DNA of 15,993 bases from NCBI GenBank assembly GCA_036961445.1, contig JBALVO010000084.1, positions 1-15,993 on the forward strand. Direction: 5' to 3'. Shown piece after piece: positions 1-6,490 of the stretch (positions within the stretch are counted from its first letter, which is position 1; the number at the start of each line of letters is the position of its first letter). The notes beneath the pieces are model-generated. The model was given only the letters and a program-made list of their open reading frames with translations, was not told the origin of the DNA and did no database searches. This DNA comes from JBALVO01 sp036961445. GTDB taxonomy: Bacteria > Pseudomonadota > Gammaproteobacteria > Pseudomonadales > Halieaceae. The position numbers were made by a program, and so were the translations under genes.

Positions 1-2
1 AC

Positions 3-278
3 ATGGCCGGCTTCAGAATAACAAAACCCTACACCATGCCCAAAGAAGATGTGCGCGAAGCGGCCAGAGGTTTGGCCTCCAATCTAGAGCGTCAACATGG
101 CGTGCGTTCGCGTTGGGAAGGTGATGCTGTGCGTATCAAAGGCGCTGGCGTGGATGGCACCATGTCGTTTCACGATGGGCTCATCGATGTGTCCGTCAGG
201 TTGGGGCTGTTAGCCTCGATGTTCGAGCCGGTGCTCAAGGAAGAGGTGCAGCGTTATCTTGATACGCATGTGACCTGA
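3..278 (+). CDS. Polyhydroxyalkanoic acid system family protein (small)
   Basis: This 91-residue protein resembles the putative polyhydroxyalkanoic acid system family (TIGR02610 / PHA_gran_rgn). Family features seen are a short beta-strand start (FRITKPYTM), a predicted helix containing EAARGLASNLERQHG, the RWEGD turn near residues 37-41, a GVDGTMSF strand and a C-terminal helix after RLGLLASMFEP. Members are often encoded near PHA synthesis or granule genes, but their molecular role is not settled. The ATG lies at base 3, so an upstream start or ribosome-binding site cannot be examined; the length and the N-terminus fit a complete protein. It converges with the patatin gene 48 nt away. No other PHA gene is in the window, so a PHA link rests on family resemblance alone. 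Confidence 0.75.
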   Translation: MAGFRITKPYTMPKEDVREAARGLASNLERQHGVRSRWEGDAVRIKGAGVDGTMSFHDGLIDVSVRLGLLASMFEPVLKEEVQRYLDTHVT

Positions 279-326
279 GTCCTTGTGGGTCAGTAGTTTT
301 AGATTTGCCAGCTCCACTACGGTAGC

Positions 327-1391
327 TTACTCAAATATTGTTGCGCCGCGCAGTGGATCGCTGCGCTGTATCATTGCCGTAAATTCGTCTGCCAGTGCCG
401 CACTGCGCTGTATGCATTGCTCCCAATAGCGCACCCGCGCATCGTGATCCAGTGTGCTGAAGTCGCTGCGGTCCGGAATCTTGCCGAAGGGTAAGTCGGC
501 GATAAATTCTTTGCTGGGGCATAGCAATACCAATTTATCCACATCGTGAATCGCCGCCTGACGCCAGGGCAGGAATTTATCAAACCAGCCCGGTATAACA
601 CTGGCACTGAAGTGTGGGTAGAGCATCAGTCCGGGGCCCTGGTACTGGGTCAGGTCAAAGTGGTAATCAATAATGCCCCCGTCCCAGTATTGCCCTGGTG
701 GCGCGCCGGGGATGTCCCGCTCGCCGGTCAACACAAAGGGTATGGCGCCACTGGCATGCAGGGCTTTGGCCACATTGTCTTCGCGCAGACTGCAGTAATG
801 AGTGTCGAAATCGTGTAGTGCCAGACCGGGGCTGGGCTCGGTGGAACTGTGAAAGACCACTCTTTGGAAATGCAATTTAAGCAGGCGCCGGCTTAGCGTA
901 TTGCCCAGTGCCGCGACGCCCATGCCGGTAGCCAGCAGCGGTGTGGATGAGGCTGCAGCGGGCCCGCGACCCCTGGCGGTAATAAAGTGGGTGCGAATAC
1001 GAGGGTGCTGTAGAAGGTCGGTAGCGCCATTGTCCTGTAACACACTGGCGAGGATGTTGCGGCTAACTTCACTGACTTCTCGTGCGGTGGGCTTGTTGGC
1101 ATAGTGTTGGTAAAGGTAGCCCTGTTCAAGTCGTTGTAGTGCAGCAATGGGGTCGCGCATGGCCAGGCAGGCATGTTGCCAGGAGCCGATCGAGGAGCCC
1201 AGTGTCGACAGTGGCCGCTCGCTGCGTTGTAGAAAATCTCCGAATAGCAGCCGGTCCAACTGGCTCAGAATAAACCATTTGGGTCCACCCGAAGCACCCA
1301 GTAACAGGCTGAATAAATCGGCAGACCAGCCATCCTTACCGATTTGCCGTGCCGCTTCCTTGCCCAGGTACACTGATAGTGCGCTAGCCAC
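327..1391 (-). CDS. Patatin-like phospholipase/acylhydrolase family protein
   Basis: A 354-residue patatin-like serine hydrolase, expected to cleave acyl esters with a Ser-Asp dyad. The family elements are in order: an N-terminal glycine-rich oxyanion loop (LLGASGGPKW, residues 30-39), the nucleophile elbow GSSIGS (65-70, Ser67), the ASGAIP segment (213-218) and the catalytic DGG (237-239, Asp237). No signal peptide is visible, so it is probably cytosolic. The GTG start is well supported because AAGGAGGT lies five bases upstream inside the end of the preceding regulator gene. The start overlaps that gene's stop by 8 nt (GTGGCTAG), so the two are very likely cotranscribed and translationally coupled. 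The substrate cannot be told from sequence. Confidence 0.88.
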   Translation of the reverse strand: MASALSVYLGKEAARQIGKDGWSADLFSLLLGASGGPKWFILSQLDRLLFGDFLQRSERPLSTLGSSIGSWQHACLAMRDPIAALQRLEQGYLYQHYANKPTAREVSEVSRNILASVLQDNGATDLLQHPRIRTHFITARGRGPAAASSTPLLATGMGVAALGNTLSRRLLKLHFQRVVFHSSTEPSPGLALHDFDTHYCSLREDNVAKALHASGAIPFVLTGERDIPGAPPGQYWDGGIIDYHFDLTQYQGPGLMLYPHFSASVIPGWFDKFLPWRQAAIHDVDKLVLLCPSKEFIADLPFGKIPDRSDFSTLDHDARVRYWEQCIQRSAALADEFTAMIQRSDPLRGATIFE

Positions 1392-2379
1392 TGCGTACCT
1401 CCTTGGGGGAAAGGCCGGTCCACTTCAGGTAGGCCCGGCGGAAGTTGGAGGCGTCATTGAACCCTATGATGTAGGCGATACTTGATAGTGGCAGGCGGGT
1501 GTTCTGCAGATAGCGAGTCGCGTGCTCAGCTCTGACTTTGTCCAGTAGCCCCTGAAAGGATTGTTTCTCCTCATCCAGTCGGCGCCGGTAAGTGCGCGGG
1601 CTGAGGTTGAGCATACTGGCAATTTGCGGCATCTGTGGGTACTGGCCCTCTAGCTTACGCAATAGTCGCAGGGTCTGTTCCGCCACCGAGTGCTCCCCTT
1701 CAAGATCAGCCAACAGGCGGGCGCATTCGGCTTCATAGAGATTGCGCAGCGTCGGATTGGATGACGGCAGCGGTGTGTTGAGCAGCTCCCGACGGAACGA
1801 AATGCGCCCTAACGGTTGATCAAAGTGCACGTCCTCGCCAAGAATTTCATAATAAAGTGCAGAATGAGGGGGTTCGGGGTAAGGCATTTCTACATGCAGC
1901 TGCAAATCCGGGCGGTTCAGCAGACCGCGCAGCGTATTCAAAATGGCGGTGTACATTAGCTCATAGCTGAATACCAGCAACTGTTCCTCGGGGTTGCTTA
2001 CGGTGGTGAGTACGCAATGCTCATCCAGGATCTCAAATTCCAGTGACAGTGCCGGCGCCAGCAAATGGTAGTACTTGAGGAATAGATCCATAACCTGTGC
2101 CAGGTCCCGGCTATTCATAAAGGCCTGACCGAGCATCGCATGCGCGCTGAGGTTGAGGCGCAGGCCGAGTTTTAGCCCCAGGGCCGAATCTCCGGTCAAG
2201 ATCTGGGCGTTGACCACCAGCCGATTGAAGTCGGTGTCGCTTATCCGAGCGCCGATATTGGCGATGCCGGTCCGCTCTATGGTGGTACCGGCCAGCAGTT
2301 GTTCCAGGGTGCAATTGTGATCTTCGACCATATCAATGAGGAGGAGGATGTACTGGGCGGGTGTGCTGGCGATTGGCAT
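1384..2379 (-). CDS. AraC-family transcriptional regulator (OruR/Arabinose_bd type)
   Basis: A 331-residue AraC-type regulator. The N-terminal two thirds (from YILLLIDMVEDHN to about residue 190) match the Arabinose_bd-like ligand domain of OruR/ArgR-type AraC proteins. The C-terminal 80-90 residues carry the paired helix-turn-helix domain, with IASMLNLSPRTYRRRLDEE in the first motif and IAYIIGFNDASNFRRAYLKWTG in the second. The start is uncertain. ATG at 2379 gives a family-like N-terminus (MPIASTPAQY) but lacks an obvious ribosome-binding site. GTG at 2418 or TTG at 2415 lie behind AAGG and would add 13 or 12 residues. The gene is upstream of and overlaps the patatin gene, and is divergent from the di-iron protein gene; it may control either or both. 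Confidence 0.88.
   Translation of the reverse strand: MPIASTPAQYILLLIDMVEDHNCTLEQLLAGTTIERTGIANIGARISDTDFNRLVVNAQILTGDSALGLKLGLRLNLSAHAMLGQAFMNSRDLAQVMDLFLKYYHLLAPALSLEFEILDEHCVLTTVSNPEEQLLVFSYELMYTAILNTLRGLLNRPDLQLHVEMPYPEPPHSALYYEILGEDVHFDQPLGRISFRRELLNTPLPSSNPTLRNLYEAECARLLADLEGEHSVAEQTLRLLRKLEGQYPQMPQIASMLNLSPRTYRRRLDEEKQSFQGLLDKVRAEHATRYLQNTRLPLSSIAYIIGFNDASNFRRAYLKWTGLSPKEVRSG
1397..1404 (-). promoter_or_regulatory. Consensus ribosome-binding site of the patatin gene
   Basis: AAGGAGGT on the minus strand lies five bases before the GTG at 1391, inside the 3' end of the AraC gene. It fixes the GTG start and indicates efficient reinitiation after the regulator is translated. Confidence 0.85.
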
Positions 2380-2485
2380 GCGGCCATTTGGCCATAAATG
2401 ACCGCAAATTGACAACACTTTACCTTGTTGCTTGATTTGTCAGCGCGCATAGTTCCGTATCACCTATGAAAATGGAGTTACGGCT

Positions 2486-3676
2486 ATGAAAGTTGAGTGG
2501 ACTGAAGACGCCCCGCGCAAGATTCAACGGTTTCCCGGTGCGGACTACCCCAAGGAAAACCCGGATCTGGAGGATGTGCTGACCGGCGCGGATGCAGACT
2601 ATATTGCTGAGATATTCCAGACCCCCCTGTCGGGCTCCTATAACTGGGATTATCGGATCCAGGACGATCGAATCAAGAAACTGTACGACCTGGGTAAGCA
2701 GCTGAACTGGGATCCGGAGATGGATATCGACTGGGATCGCCCGTGGCCTGAAGAAGATCGTCAGCCAGAGATGATGAATCTCCACGATTATCAACCCTAT
2801 CTGGACATGGATGAGAAAACGCGTGAAGAGTTCTGGTTACATATGAACGCATGGAGCCTGTCCCAATTTCTGCACGGTGAGCAGGGTGCGCTGCTGGTCG
2901 CGTCACAATTGTGTTCCTGTGCGCCAACCCTTAACGCCAAGCTTTATGCCGCCTCGCAAACGTTTGATGAAGCGCGTCACGTGGAGGTATTCAATAAATA
3001 TCTGCAAAAGCGAATCGGGATGATGTATCCGATCAATACCCACCTGAAGAGCATTATCGACAAGATTTTGACTGATGAGCGCTGGGATATGAAGTTTATC
3101 GGTATGCAAATCGTGATCGAGGGGCTGGCGTTGTCGGCCTTTAATACCACTCGAGAGACCACGCCGGATCCCGTACTCAAGGATGTGGTTTACCTGGTAA
3201 TCCGCGACGAGGCGCGCCATGTAACCTTTGGCGTCAACTACCTTGAGGAGTTCGTCAAGACGCTGACTGATGAGGAGCGCGAAGAGCGTGCCCAGTTTGC
3301 GTATGAGGCCTGCGTGATCAGTCGCGAGCGTCTGGTAGCAACTGACGTGTTCCGGCATTTTGGTTGGGATGTCGAAGAGGCCCGTCTGCGAGTGCTGGAT
3401 GGTTTTGTGATGTCTACTTTCCGCAATTTGCTATTTCAGCGGGTAATTCCAAACCTCAAACGTATTGGCTTGCTGACCGATAAAATCCGGCCCAAGTTCG
3501 AAGAACTGGGTATTCTCGACTACGAAAACCTGGGGAATGACGGGGATATCGACTGGGCCGCGCTGGAGCGCCCCCTGGATACGCAAGAGGCGCAAGCCCA
3601 CGAGCAGAGCATGCTGGCGGCATTTGCCAAAGAACATGAAAAACAGGAAGAAGCCAAGGCCAGTTCAGCCGCGTGA
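2486..3676 (+). CDS. Ferritin-like di-iron protein (R2-like fold)
   Basis: A 396-residue helical protein with two internal copies of a carboxylate-bridged di-iron motif. The likely ligands are Glu132, Glu162 and His165 (DEARH), then Glu212, Glu242 and His245 (DEARH again). The spacing is symmetrical: 30 residues from Glu to ExxH in both halves. This is the E-ExxH-E-ExxH pattern of ribonucleotide reductase R2-like and ferritin-like oxygenases or oxidases. The likely activity is O2-dependent oxidation of an organic or lipid substrate, but the substrate is unknown. The start is supported by GGAG eight bases upstream. The C-terminal 30 residues are charged and Ala-rich (probably disordered). The gene is monocistronic, divergent from the AraC regulator and closed by a terminator. 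An AurF-like or R2lox-like assignment cannot be settled by eye. Confidence 0.85.
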   Translation: MKVEWTEDAPRKIQRFPGADYPKENPDLEDVLTGADADYIAEIFQTPLSGSYNWDYRIQDDRIKKLYDLGKQLNWDPEMDIDWDRPWPEEDRQPEMMNLHDYQPYLDMDEKTREEFWLHMNAWSLSQFLHGEQGALLVASQLCSCAPTLNAKLYAASQTFDEARHVEVFNKYLQKRIGMMYPINTHLKSIIDKILTDERWDMKFIGMQIVIEGLALSAFNTTRETTPDPVLKDVVYLVIRDEARHVTFGVNYLEEFVKTLTDEEREERAQFAYEACVISRERLVATDVFRHFGWDVEEARLRVLDGFVMSTFRNLLFQRVIPNLKRIGLLTDKIRPKFEELGILDYENLGNDGDIDWAALERPLDTQEAQAHEQSMLAAFAKEHEKQEEAKASSAA

Positions 3677-3698
3677 AGTAACGGTAGAAATCTGTAGC

Positions 3699-3731
3699 AA
3701 AAAAAAGCCGGCTGTTAAGCCGGCTTTTTTT
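3699..3731. terminator. Bidirectional intrinsic terminator between di-iron gene and rpsT
   Basis: An A-run (3699-3706) is followed by GCCGGC, a six-base loop TGTTAA, GCCGGC and a run of seven T (3725-3731). The stem is perfect and is flanked by A on one side and T on the other, so it can work for both converging genes (stops at 3676 on the plus strand and 3744 on the minus strand). Confidence 0.93.
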
Positions 3732-3743
3732 ATGCGGTAAGAA

Positions 3744-4010
3744 TTACGCGGCGAGTGCTTTTACTTGCGCGTTCAGTCGGCTCTTGTGCCGGGCTGCCTT
3801 ATTCTTGTGGATGATACCCTTGTCGGCCAGACGGTCGATAACGGGCACGGCGCGGTCATAGGCGCTCTTGGCTTGTTCTGCGTCACCGCTAATAACGGCG
3901 GCGTCTACTTTTTTGATGACCGTGCGAACCAGAGAGCGCAGGCTGGCGTTGTGACTGCGACGTTTTTCTGACTGGCGAGCGCGTTTTTTTGCTTGTGGTG
4001 AATTTGCCAC
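3744..4010 (-). CDS. rpsT: 30S ribosomal protein S20
   Basis: An 88-residue basic protein with the typical S20 sequence: ANSPQAKKRARQSEKRR at the N-terminus, SLRSLVRTVIKK, and KGIIHKNKAARHKSRL near the C-terminus. S20 is a primary 16S rRNA-binding protein of the small subunit, and the length matches the E. coli protein (87). The start codon is GTG, with GAGGT eight bases upstream. A non-ATG start is notable because E. coli rpsT also uses a non-ATG start (TTG) that is tied to autogenous control. The gene has its own sigma-70 promoter and ends at a shared bidirectional terminator, so it appears monocistronic. Confidence 0.98.
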   Translation of the reverse strand: MANSPQAKKRARQSEKRRSHNASLRSLVRTVIKKVDAAVISGDAEQAKSAYDRAVPVIDRLADKGIIHKNKAARHKSRLNAQVKALAA

Positions 4011-4018
4011 GGTTTGTT

Positions 4019-4023
4019 ACCTC
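4019..4023 (-). promoter_or_regulatory. Ribosome-binding site of rpsT
   Basis: GAGGT on the minus strand lies eight bases before the GTG start at 4010 and supports that non-ATG start. Confidence 0.75.
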
Positions 4024-4049
4024 AATAGGGGTCAAAATCAGGAGGCGCG

Positions 4050-4078
4050 ATTATTCACATTAGGGCCCCTGTTGTCAA
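4050..4078 (-). promoter_or_regulatory. Sigma-70 promoter of rpsT
   Basis: On the minus strand there is a perfect -35 TTGACA (4073-4078), a 17-nt spacer and AATAAT as -10 (4050-4055). The -10 is preceded by TGTG. The expected transcription start is near 4043, giving a leader of about 33 nt before the GTG. Confidence 0.8.
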
Positions 4079-4117
4079 CCGTCATATGGCTGGTTAGTGC
4101 AGGCTTCGCTCATGTAT

Positions 4118-4144
4118 ACTAATGGCTATTAGTCATTAATAGCC
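4118..4144. promoter_or_regulatory. Palindromic operator candidate for the TetR regulator
   Basis: A perfect inverted repeat GGCTATTA-N5-TAATAGCC spans 4124-4144 and ends 13 nt before the TetR start codon. A second, overlapping one, ACTAAT-N4-ATTAGT, spans 4118-4133. A -10-like TATACT lies at 4115-4120, although its -35 is weak, so the palindromes would cover the transcription start. TetR regulators commonly repress their own gene from such sites, so autoregulation is likely. The rpsT promoter lies 40-70 bp away on the other strand. Confidence 0.7.
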
Positions 4145-4156
4145 GGTATCGCCCCA

Positions 4157-4798
4157 ATGGCACAACCTTCAATGGACAATCAGGCGCTCGACGGTGATCA
4201 GGTACTCACTACAGCTGATCGTATTCTCGATGCTGCCGAGGACCTTTTTGCGGAGAAAGGCTATAGCGCCACGTCTTTGGGAGATGTCGCCGATCGTGTG
4301 GGTATTCGCTCTCCGAGTCTCTATAATCACTTCAAGAATAAGGAGGCCTTATACGCAGCGGTGCTGGAGCGACTGCTGAGCGACTTCTCTGCTCCTCTGG
4401 AGGAGCTCGATAGTGGACCGGTCACCTATGAGCGGGTTTTTCAGTGGTTGGAGACGATGGTGCGCCAGCACCACGCCAATCCCAACCTGGCGCGTTTGCT
4501 GCAGCACGCTGCGCTGTCGGGCGGTCCCCATACCAACGAACTGATCGACCGCTTGTTTCGCCCCATGTTTCAGTCCGAGGCCAAAATCGAGGGCGACAAG
4601 ATTTCGATATTTGAAGATGCCGGCCTGCAACCCTGGGCGGTTATGGCATTCAATAACCTGGTGATGTCCTATGTGACAATGGCACCGATGTACCGGGATT
4701 TACTGGGCCAGGACCCATTTAGTGAAGCGGCGTTGGATAACCAGTTAAACCTCATCAAAACCTTGCTGCGCGCGGTTTTCGAATATAAAGGGGATTAA
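4157..4798 (+). CDS. TetR-family transcriptional regulator
   Basis: A 213-residue TetR-type repressor. The N-terminal helix-turn-helix region runs about residues 19-65 (RILDAAEDLFAEKGYSATS, then LGDVADRVGIRSPSLYNHFKNKEAL), which is near-consensus for the family. The remaining roughly 145 helical residues form the ligand and dimer domain, whose ligand is not recognisable. No clear ribosome-binding site precedes the ATG at 4157; an ATG at 4172 is an alternative. It sits behind a perfect palindrome, its likely operator. The phosphatase gene downstream lies 38-62 nt away behind a hairpin region and may be cotranscribed. Such TetR proteins often control lipid or acyl-CoA genes in this class, but the regulon here is unknown. 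Confidence 0.92.
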   Translation: MAQPSMDNQALDGDQVLTTADRILDAAEDLFAEKGYSATSLGDVADRVGIRSPSLYNHFKNKEALYAAVLERLLSDFSAPLEELDSGPVTYERVFQWLETMVRQHHANPNLARLLQHAALSGGPHTNELIDRLFRPMFQSEAKIEGDKISIFEDAGLQPWAVMAFNNLVMSYVTMAPMYRDLLGQDPFSEAALDNQLNLIKTLLRAVFEYKGD

Positions 4799-4832
4799 AC
4801 CCCCGAGACATCCCCGGGGGTATTCACCCCCG
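4799..4832 (+). promoter_or_regulatory. Mutually exclusive hairpins between TetR and phosphatase genes
   Basis: Three arms lie in a row: ACCCCCG (4799-4805), CGGGGGT (4815-4821) and ACCCCCG (4826-4832). The middle arm can pair with either flank: a six-base core with the first (9-nt loop), or a perfect seven-base stem with the third (ATTC loop). No T-run follows, so it is not a classic terminator. It may affect readthrough, RNA stability or translation of the phosphatase. The structure is seen directly; its function is inferred. Confidence 0.5.
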
Positions 4833-4860
4833 ATCTATGGCAAGAGGCCGGGACTTACCT

Positions 4861-5859
4861 ATGTTGATGACGGATGCAGTGCATATCTGGCGCGAGTCAG
4901 ACGGTGACTACCACATAGAGTGGCAGGCCAGTCATGCGGACACGAAAGTAACAGTGGAGGCGCTGACCGGCGACGGTTCGATAGCAGCGCATTACCATGA
5001 AGACCAATTGCCCAGGGCCAGTTTTTCTGGTCTGGAGCCCGTCAGTCGGCATTATTTTCGTCTGAGCGATCAGCACGGTACCGAGGTGCTGGCCACTGAG
5101 CGCAAGTTAGGCATGCAGGGCACGCCAAATTTTCGCGATTTCGGCGGCTATCACACCGCGGATGGGCGGCAGGTGAAGTGGGGCTATTTATTCCGTTCCG
5201 GGCAGTTGTCAAAGCTGAGCGATCAGGATGTCGCTTTACTGGCTAGTCTGGAGCTGGACCTGGTCTGTGATTTTCGGCGTGAGGAGGAGCAGGAGACCGA
5301 CCCCAGCAGGCTGCCTGAGCTGCGGCGGCCGCGTATAGCCAGTTTACCGATCATCCCCGGGAGTAATTCGCGTTTTTTTGAGGAGAGCGAAGAGCAATTG
5401 GGTGGTCGCGATGCCATGTACGATTTTATGGTGGAGATAAATCGTGATTTTGCCGAGGCACAAACGGCTACCTATGCGCGTATGTTCCGTGAAATCCTGG
5501 ACATTGGTGACGCTCGATTTTTGGTCCATTGCTCTGCCGGTAAGGATCGCACGGGATTTGCAGTGGCCCTGATCCTGTTGGCCTTGGGGGTGACGCGCGA
5601 TGTGGTGATGCGTGATTATATGCTCACCGCCCGGTTTTTCGACCCGCTACTGGAGGTCGATCGGCTGAAGAAGAAATATCAGATGGAGCACATGGATACA
5701 GAGTCCGTACTGCCCATGCTGGAAGTGCACGAGGACTATCTGGCAAAAGCCTTGAGTGCCATTGAGAAAAACTATGCGTCAGTAGAGGAGTATCTGGAGC
5801 GGGAGTTGGGCGTGGGTCCAGCAGAGCTTGTGCAGTTGCGCAGTCGTTATTTAGTCTGA
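4861..5859 (+). CDS. Tyrosine-protein/lipid phosphatase, MptpB-like (Y_phosphatase3)
   Basis: A 332-residue protein with the cysteine phosphatase P-loop HCSAGKDRTG (residues 223-232; Cys224 nucleophile, Arg230). Earlier family marks are NFRDFGGY (90-97), the LFRSGQLSKLSDQD segment and VCDFRREEE. This arrangement is that of the Y_phosphatase3 group, which includes mycobacterial MptpB; members act on phosphotyrosine and in some cases phosphoinositides. An N-terminal segment of about 80 residues (HIWRESDGDYHIEWQA) looks like a small beta-sandwich. No signal peptide is visible, so it is likely cytosolic. The start is unsure: ATG at 4837 lies four bases after a hairpin with no ribosome site; 4861 or 4867 look better. 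It follows the TetR gene and may share its transcript. Confidence 0.85.
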   Translation: MLMTDAVHIWRESDGDYHIEWQASHADTKVTVEALTGDGSIAAHYHEDQLPRASFSGLEPVSRHYFRLSDQHGTEVLATERKLGMQGTPNFRDFGGYHTADGRQVKWGYLFRSGQLSKLSDQDVALLASLELDLVCDFRREEEQETDPSRLPELRRPRIASLPIIPGSNSRFFEESEEQLGGRDAMYDFMVEINRDFAEAQTATYARMFREILDIGDARFLVHCSAGKDRTGFAVALILLALGVTRDVVMRDYMLTARFFDPLLEVDRLKKKYQMEHMDTESVLPMLEVHEDYLAKALSAIEKNYASVEEYLERELGVGPAELVQLRSRYLV

Positions 5860-5885
5860 CCCGCCTGCTTAGGCGAAGGGTTAAC

Positions 5886-5907
5886 AGCCGTAACCCATGT
5901 TACGGCT
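5886..5907. terminator. Hairpin between convergent genes (possible terminator)
   Basis: A perfect nine-base stem AGCCGTAAC / GTTACGGCT with a CCAT loop lies between the phosphatase stop (5859) and the stop of the minus-strand secreted protein gene (5932). No clear T-run follows on either strand, so it may act as a 3'-end stabiliser or a weak terminator. Confidence 0.5.
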
Positions 5908-5931
5908 CGAAACCAGGTGTGCAGAAGGTGC

Positions 5932-6207
5932 TTACGAAGGCTTTTTACAGGCGGCCTTGGCAGCCTTGATCTGCTTCTTTTCGCAGGTGGTGCTGCTGGC
6001 GTCGCCAACACACCACTTGGCGCGGTTATCCCATGCCGTCAATTCGACTTTTTTGCCATTGGAGCATTTGACCGTGTAGGTGGCGTAATCGATACCCTCG
6101 CCGGTCTGGGCGTTGGCACCAAACACGATGCTGGTGGGCTTGGCGGCGAAGCTGCCTGCAGAAAATGCGAGCAGGGCGACTGCAGCAGCGAATTTGAAAA
6201 TGGTCAT
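5932..6207 (-). CDS. Small secreted four-cysteine protein, unknown function
   Basis: A 91-residue protein whose family I do not recognise. It has a Sec signal peptide: MTIFKF, a hydrophobic stretch AAAVALLAFSAGSF and a cleavage site after Ala22 (FAA|KP). The mature part is about 69 residues, Lys-rich at the end, with four cysteines (48, 66, 75, 87) that could form two disulfides in the periplasm or outside. The start is ATG at 6207, because GAGGT lies seven bases upstream; a GTG one codon earlier is too close to it. It stands alone between a convergent hairpin and a 280-bp upstream gap. The signal peptide and ribosome site argue strongly for this strand over the open frame opposite. Confidence 0.8.
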   Translation of the reverse strand: MTIFKFAAAVALLAFSAGSFAAKPTSIVFGANAQTGEGIDYATYTVKCSNGKKVELTAWDNRAKWCVGDASSTTCEKKQIKAAKAACKKPS

Positions 6208-6310
6208 CACAAATACCTCAATGTTTCACTATGGGTGCTCACCGTCGCGAAGCCTGAGCAGGGCGTTGGTTTACAGATCGGGAGTATATACGCGCGAAAA
6301 CGCAAAATAG

Positions 6311-6333
6311 AGTTACCATTTAGTAACTTTTTT
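6311..6333 (+). repeat. Inverted repeat followed by T-run
   Basis: AGTTAC (6311-6316), loop CATTTA, GTAACT (6323-6328), then T to 6333. On the plus strand it looks like a small terminator, but no plus-strand gene precedes it. As DNA it could be an operator upstream of the minus-strand secreted-protein promoter. Confidence 0.35.
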
Positions 6334-6422
6334 GGGTATTTGGGTAACACTAATTCAAGGTGAAAGGCTGTAGTTTCTCAACTGATTGATATAAATGAAT
6401 TTTATTGAATGTCCGGTAGTTT

Positions 6423-6460
6423 CCAGGAGAAGCATTAATAATTGTTAATACTTCGCCTGG
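6423..6460. terminator. Large imperfect inverted repeat downstream of small membrane gene
   Basis: CCAGGAGAAG (6423-6432) and CTTCGCCTGG (6451-6460) pair with one mismatch, with an inner ATTAA/TTAAT pairing around a TAATTG loop. It lies 30 bp past the minus-strand stop at 6491, so it would form a hairpin at that transcript's 3' end. It lacks a T-run, which makes a stabiliser or a protein site as likely as a terminator. Confidence 0.45.
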
Positions 6461-6490
6461 TAACATTTTGGCATTGTGGAAACGCGTTTG

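Larger units (their letters stand above)
6208..6490. other. Intergenic region with GTTAC/GTAAC repeats and a large inverted repeat
   Basis: No gene was found in these 283 bp. The region holds the GAGGT ribosome site of the secreted protein (6215-6219) and a minus-strand TATACT that could be its -10 (about 6284). It also has an AT-rich stretch (6361-6420), repeats GTTACC (6312-6317), GTAAC (6323-6327) and GGTAAC (6343-6348), and the inverted repeat at 6423-6460. Confidence 0.5.

Noticed and set aside
271..300. Weak hairpin TGACC/GGTCA followed by TTTT after the PHA-system gene
   Set aside because: Only five pairs with a long loop and a four-T tail; too weak to call a terminator.
2409..2437. 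TTGACA upstream of the di-iron gene as a -35 box
   Set aside because: At 16-18 nt spacing the possible -10 sequences are poor matches (for example TTGATT), so no promoter is called.
5917..6363. 148-codon plus-strand frame opposite the small secreted protein
   Set aside because: The minus strand has a signal peptide, a spaced GAGGT and an ATG, while the plus-strand product has no recognisable feature.
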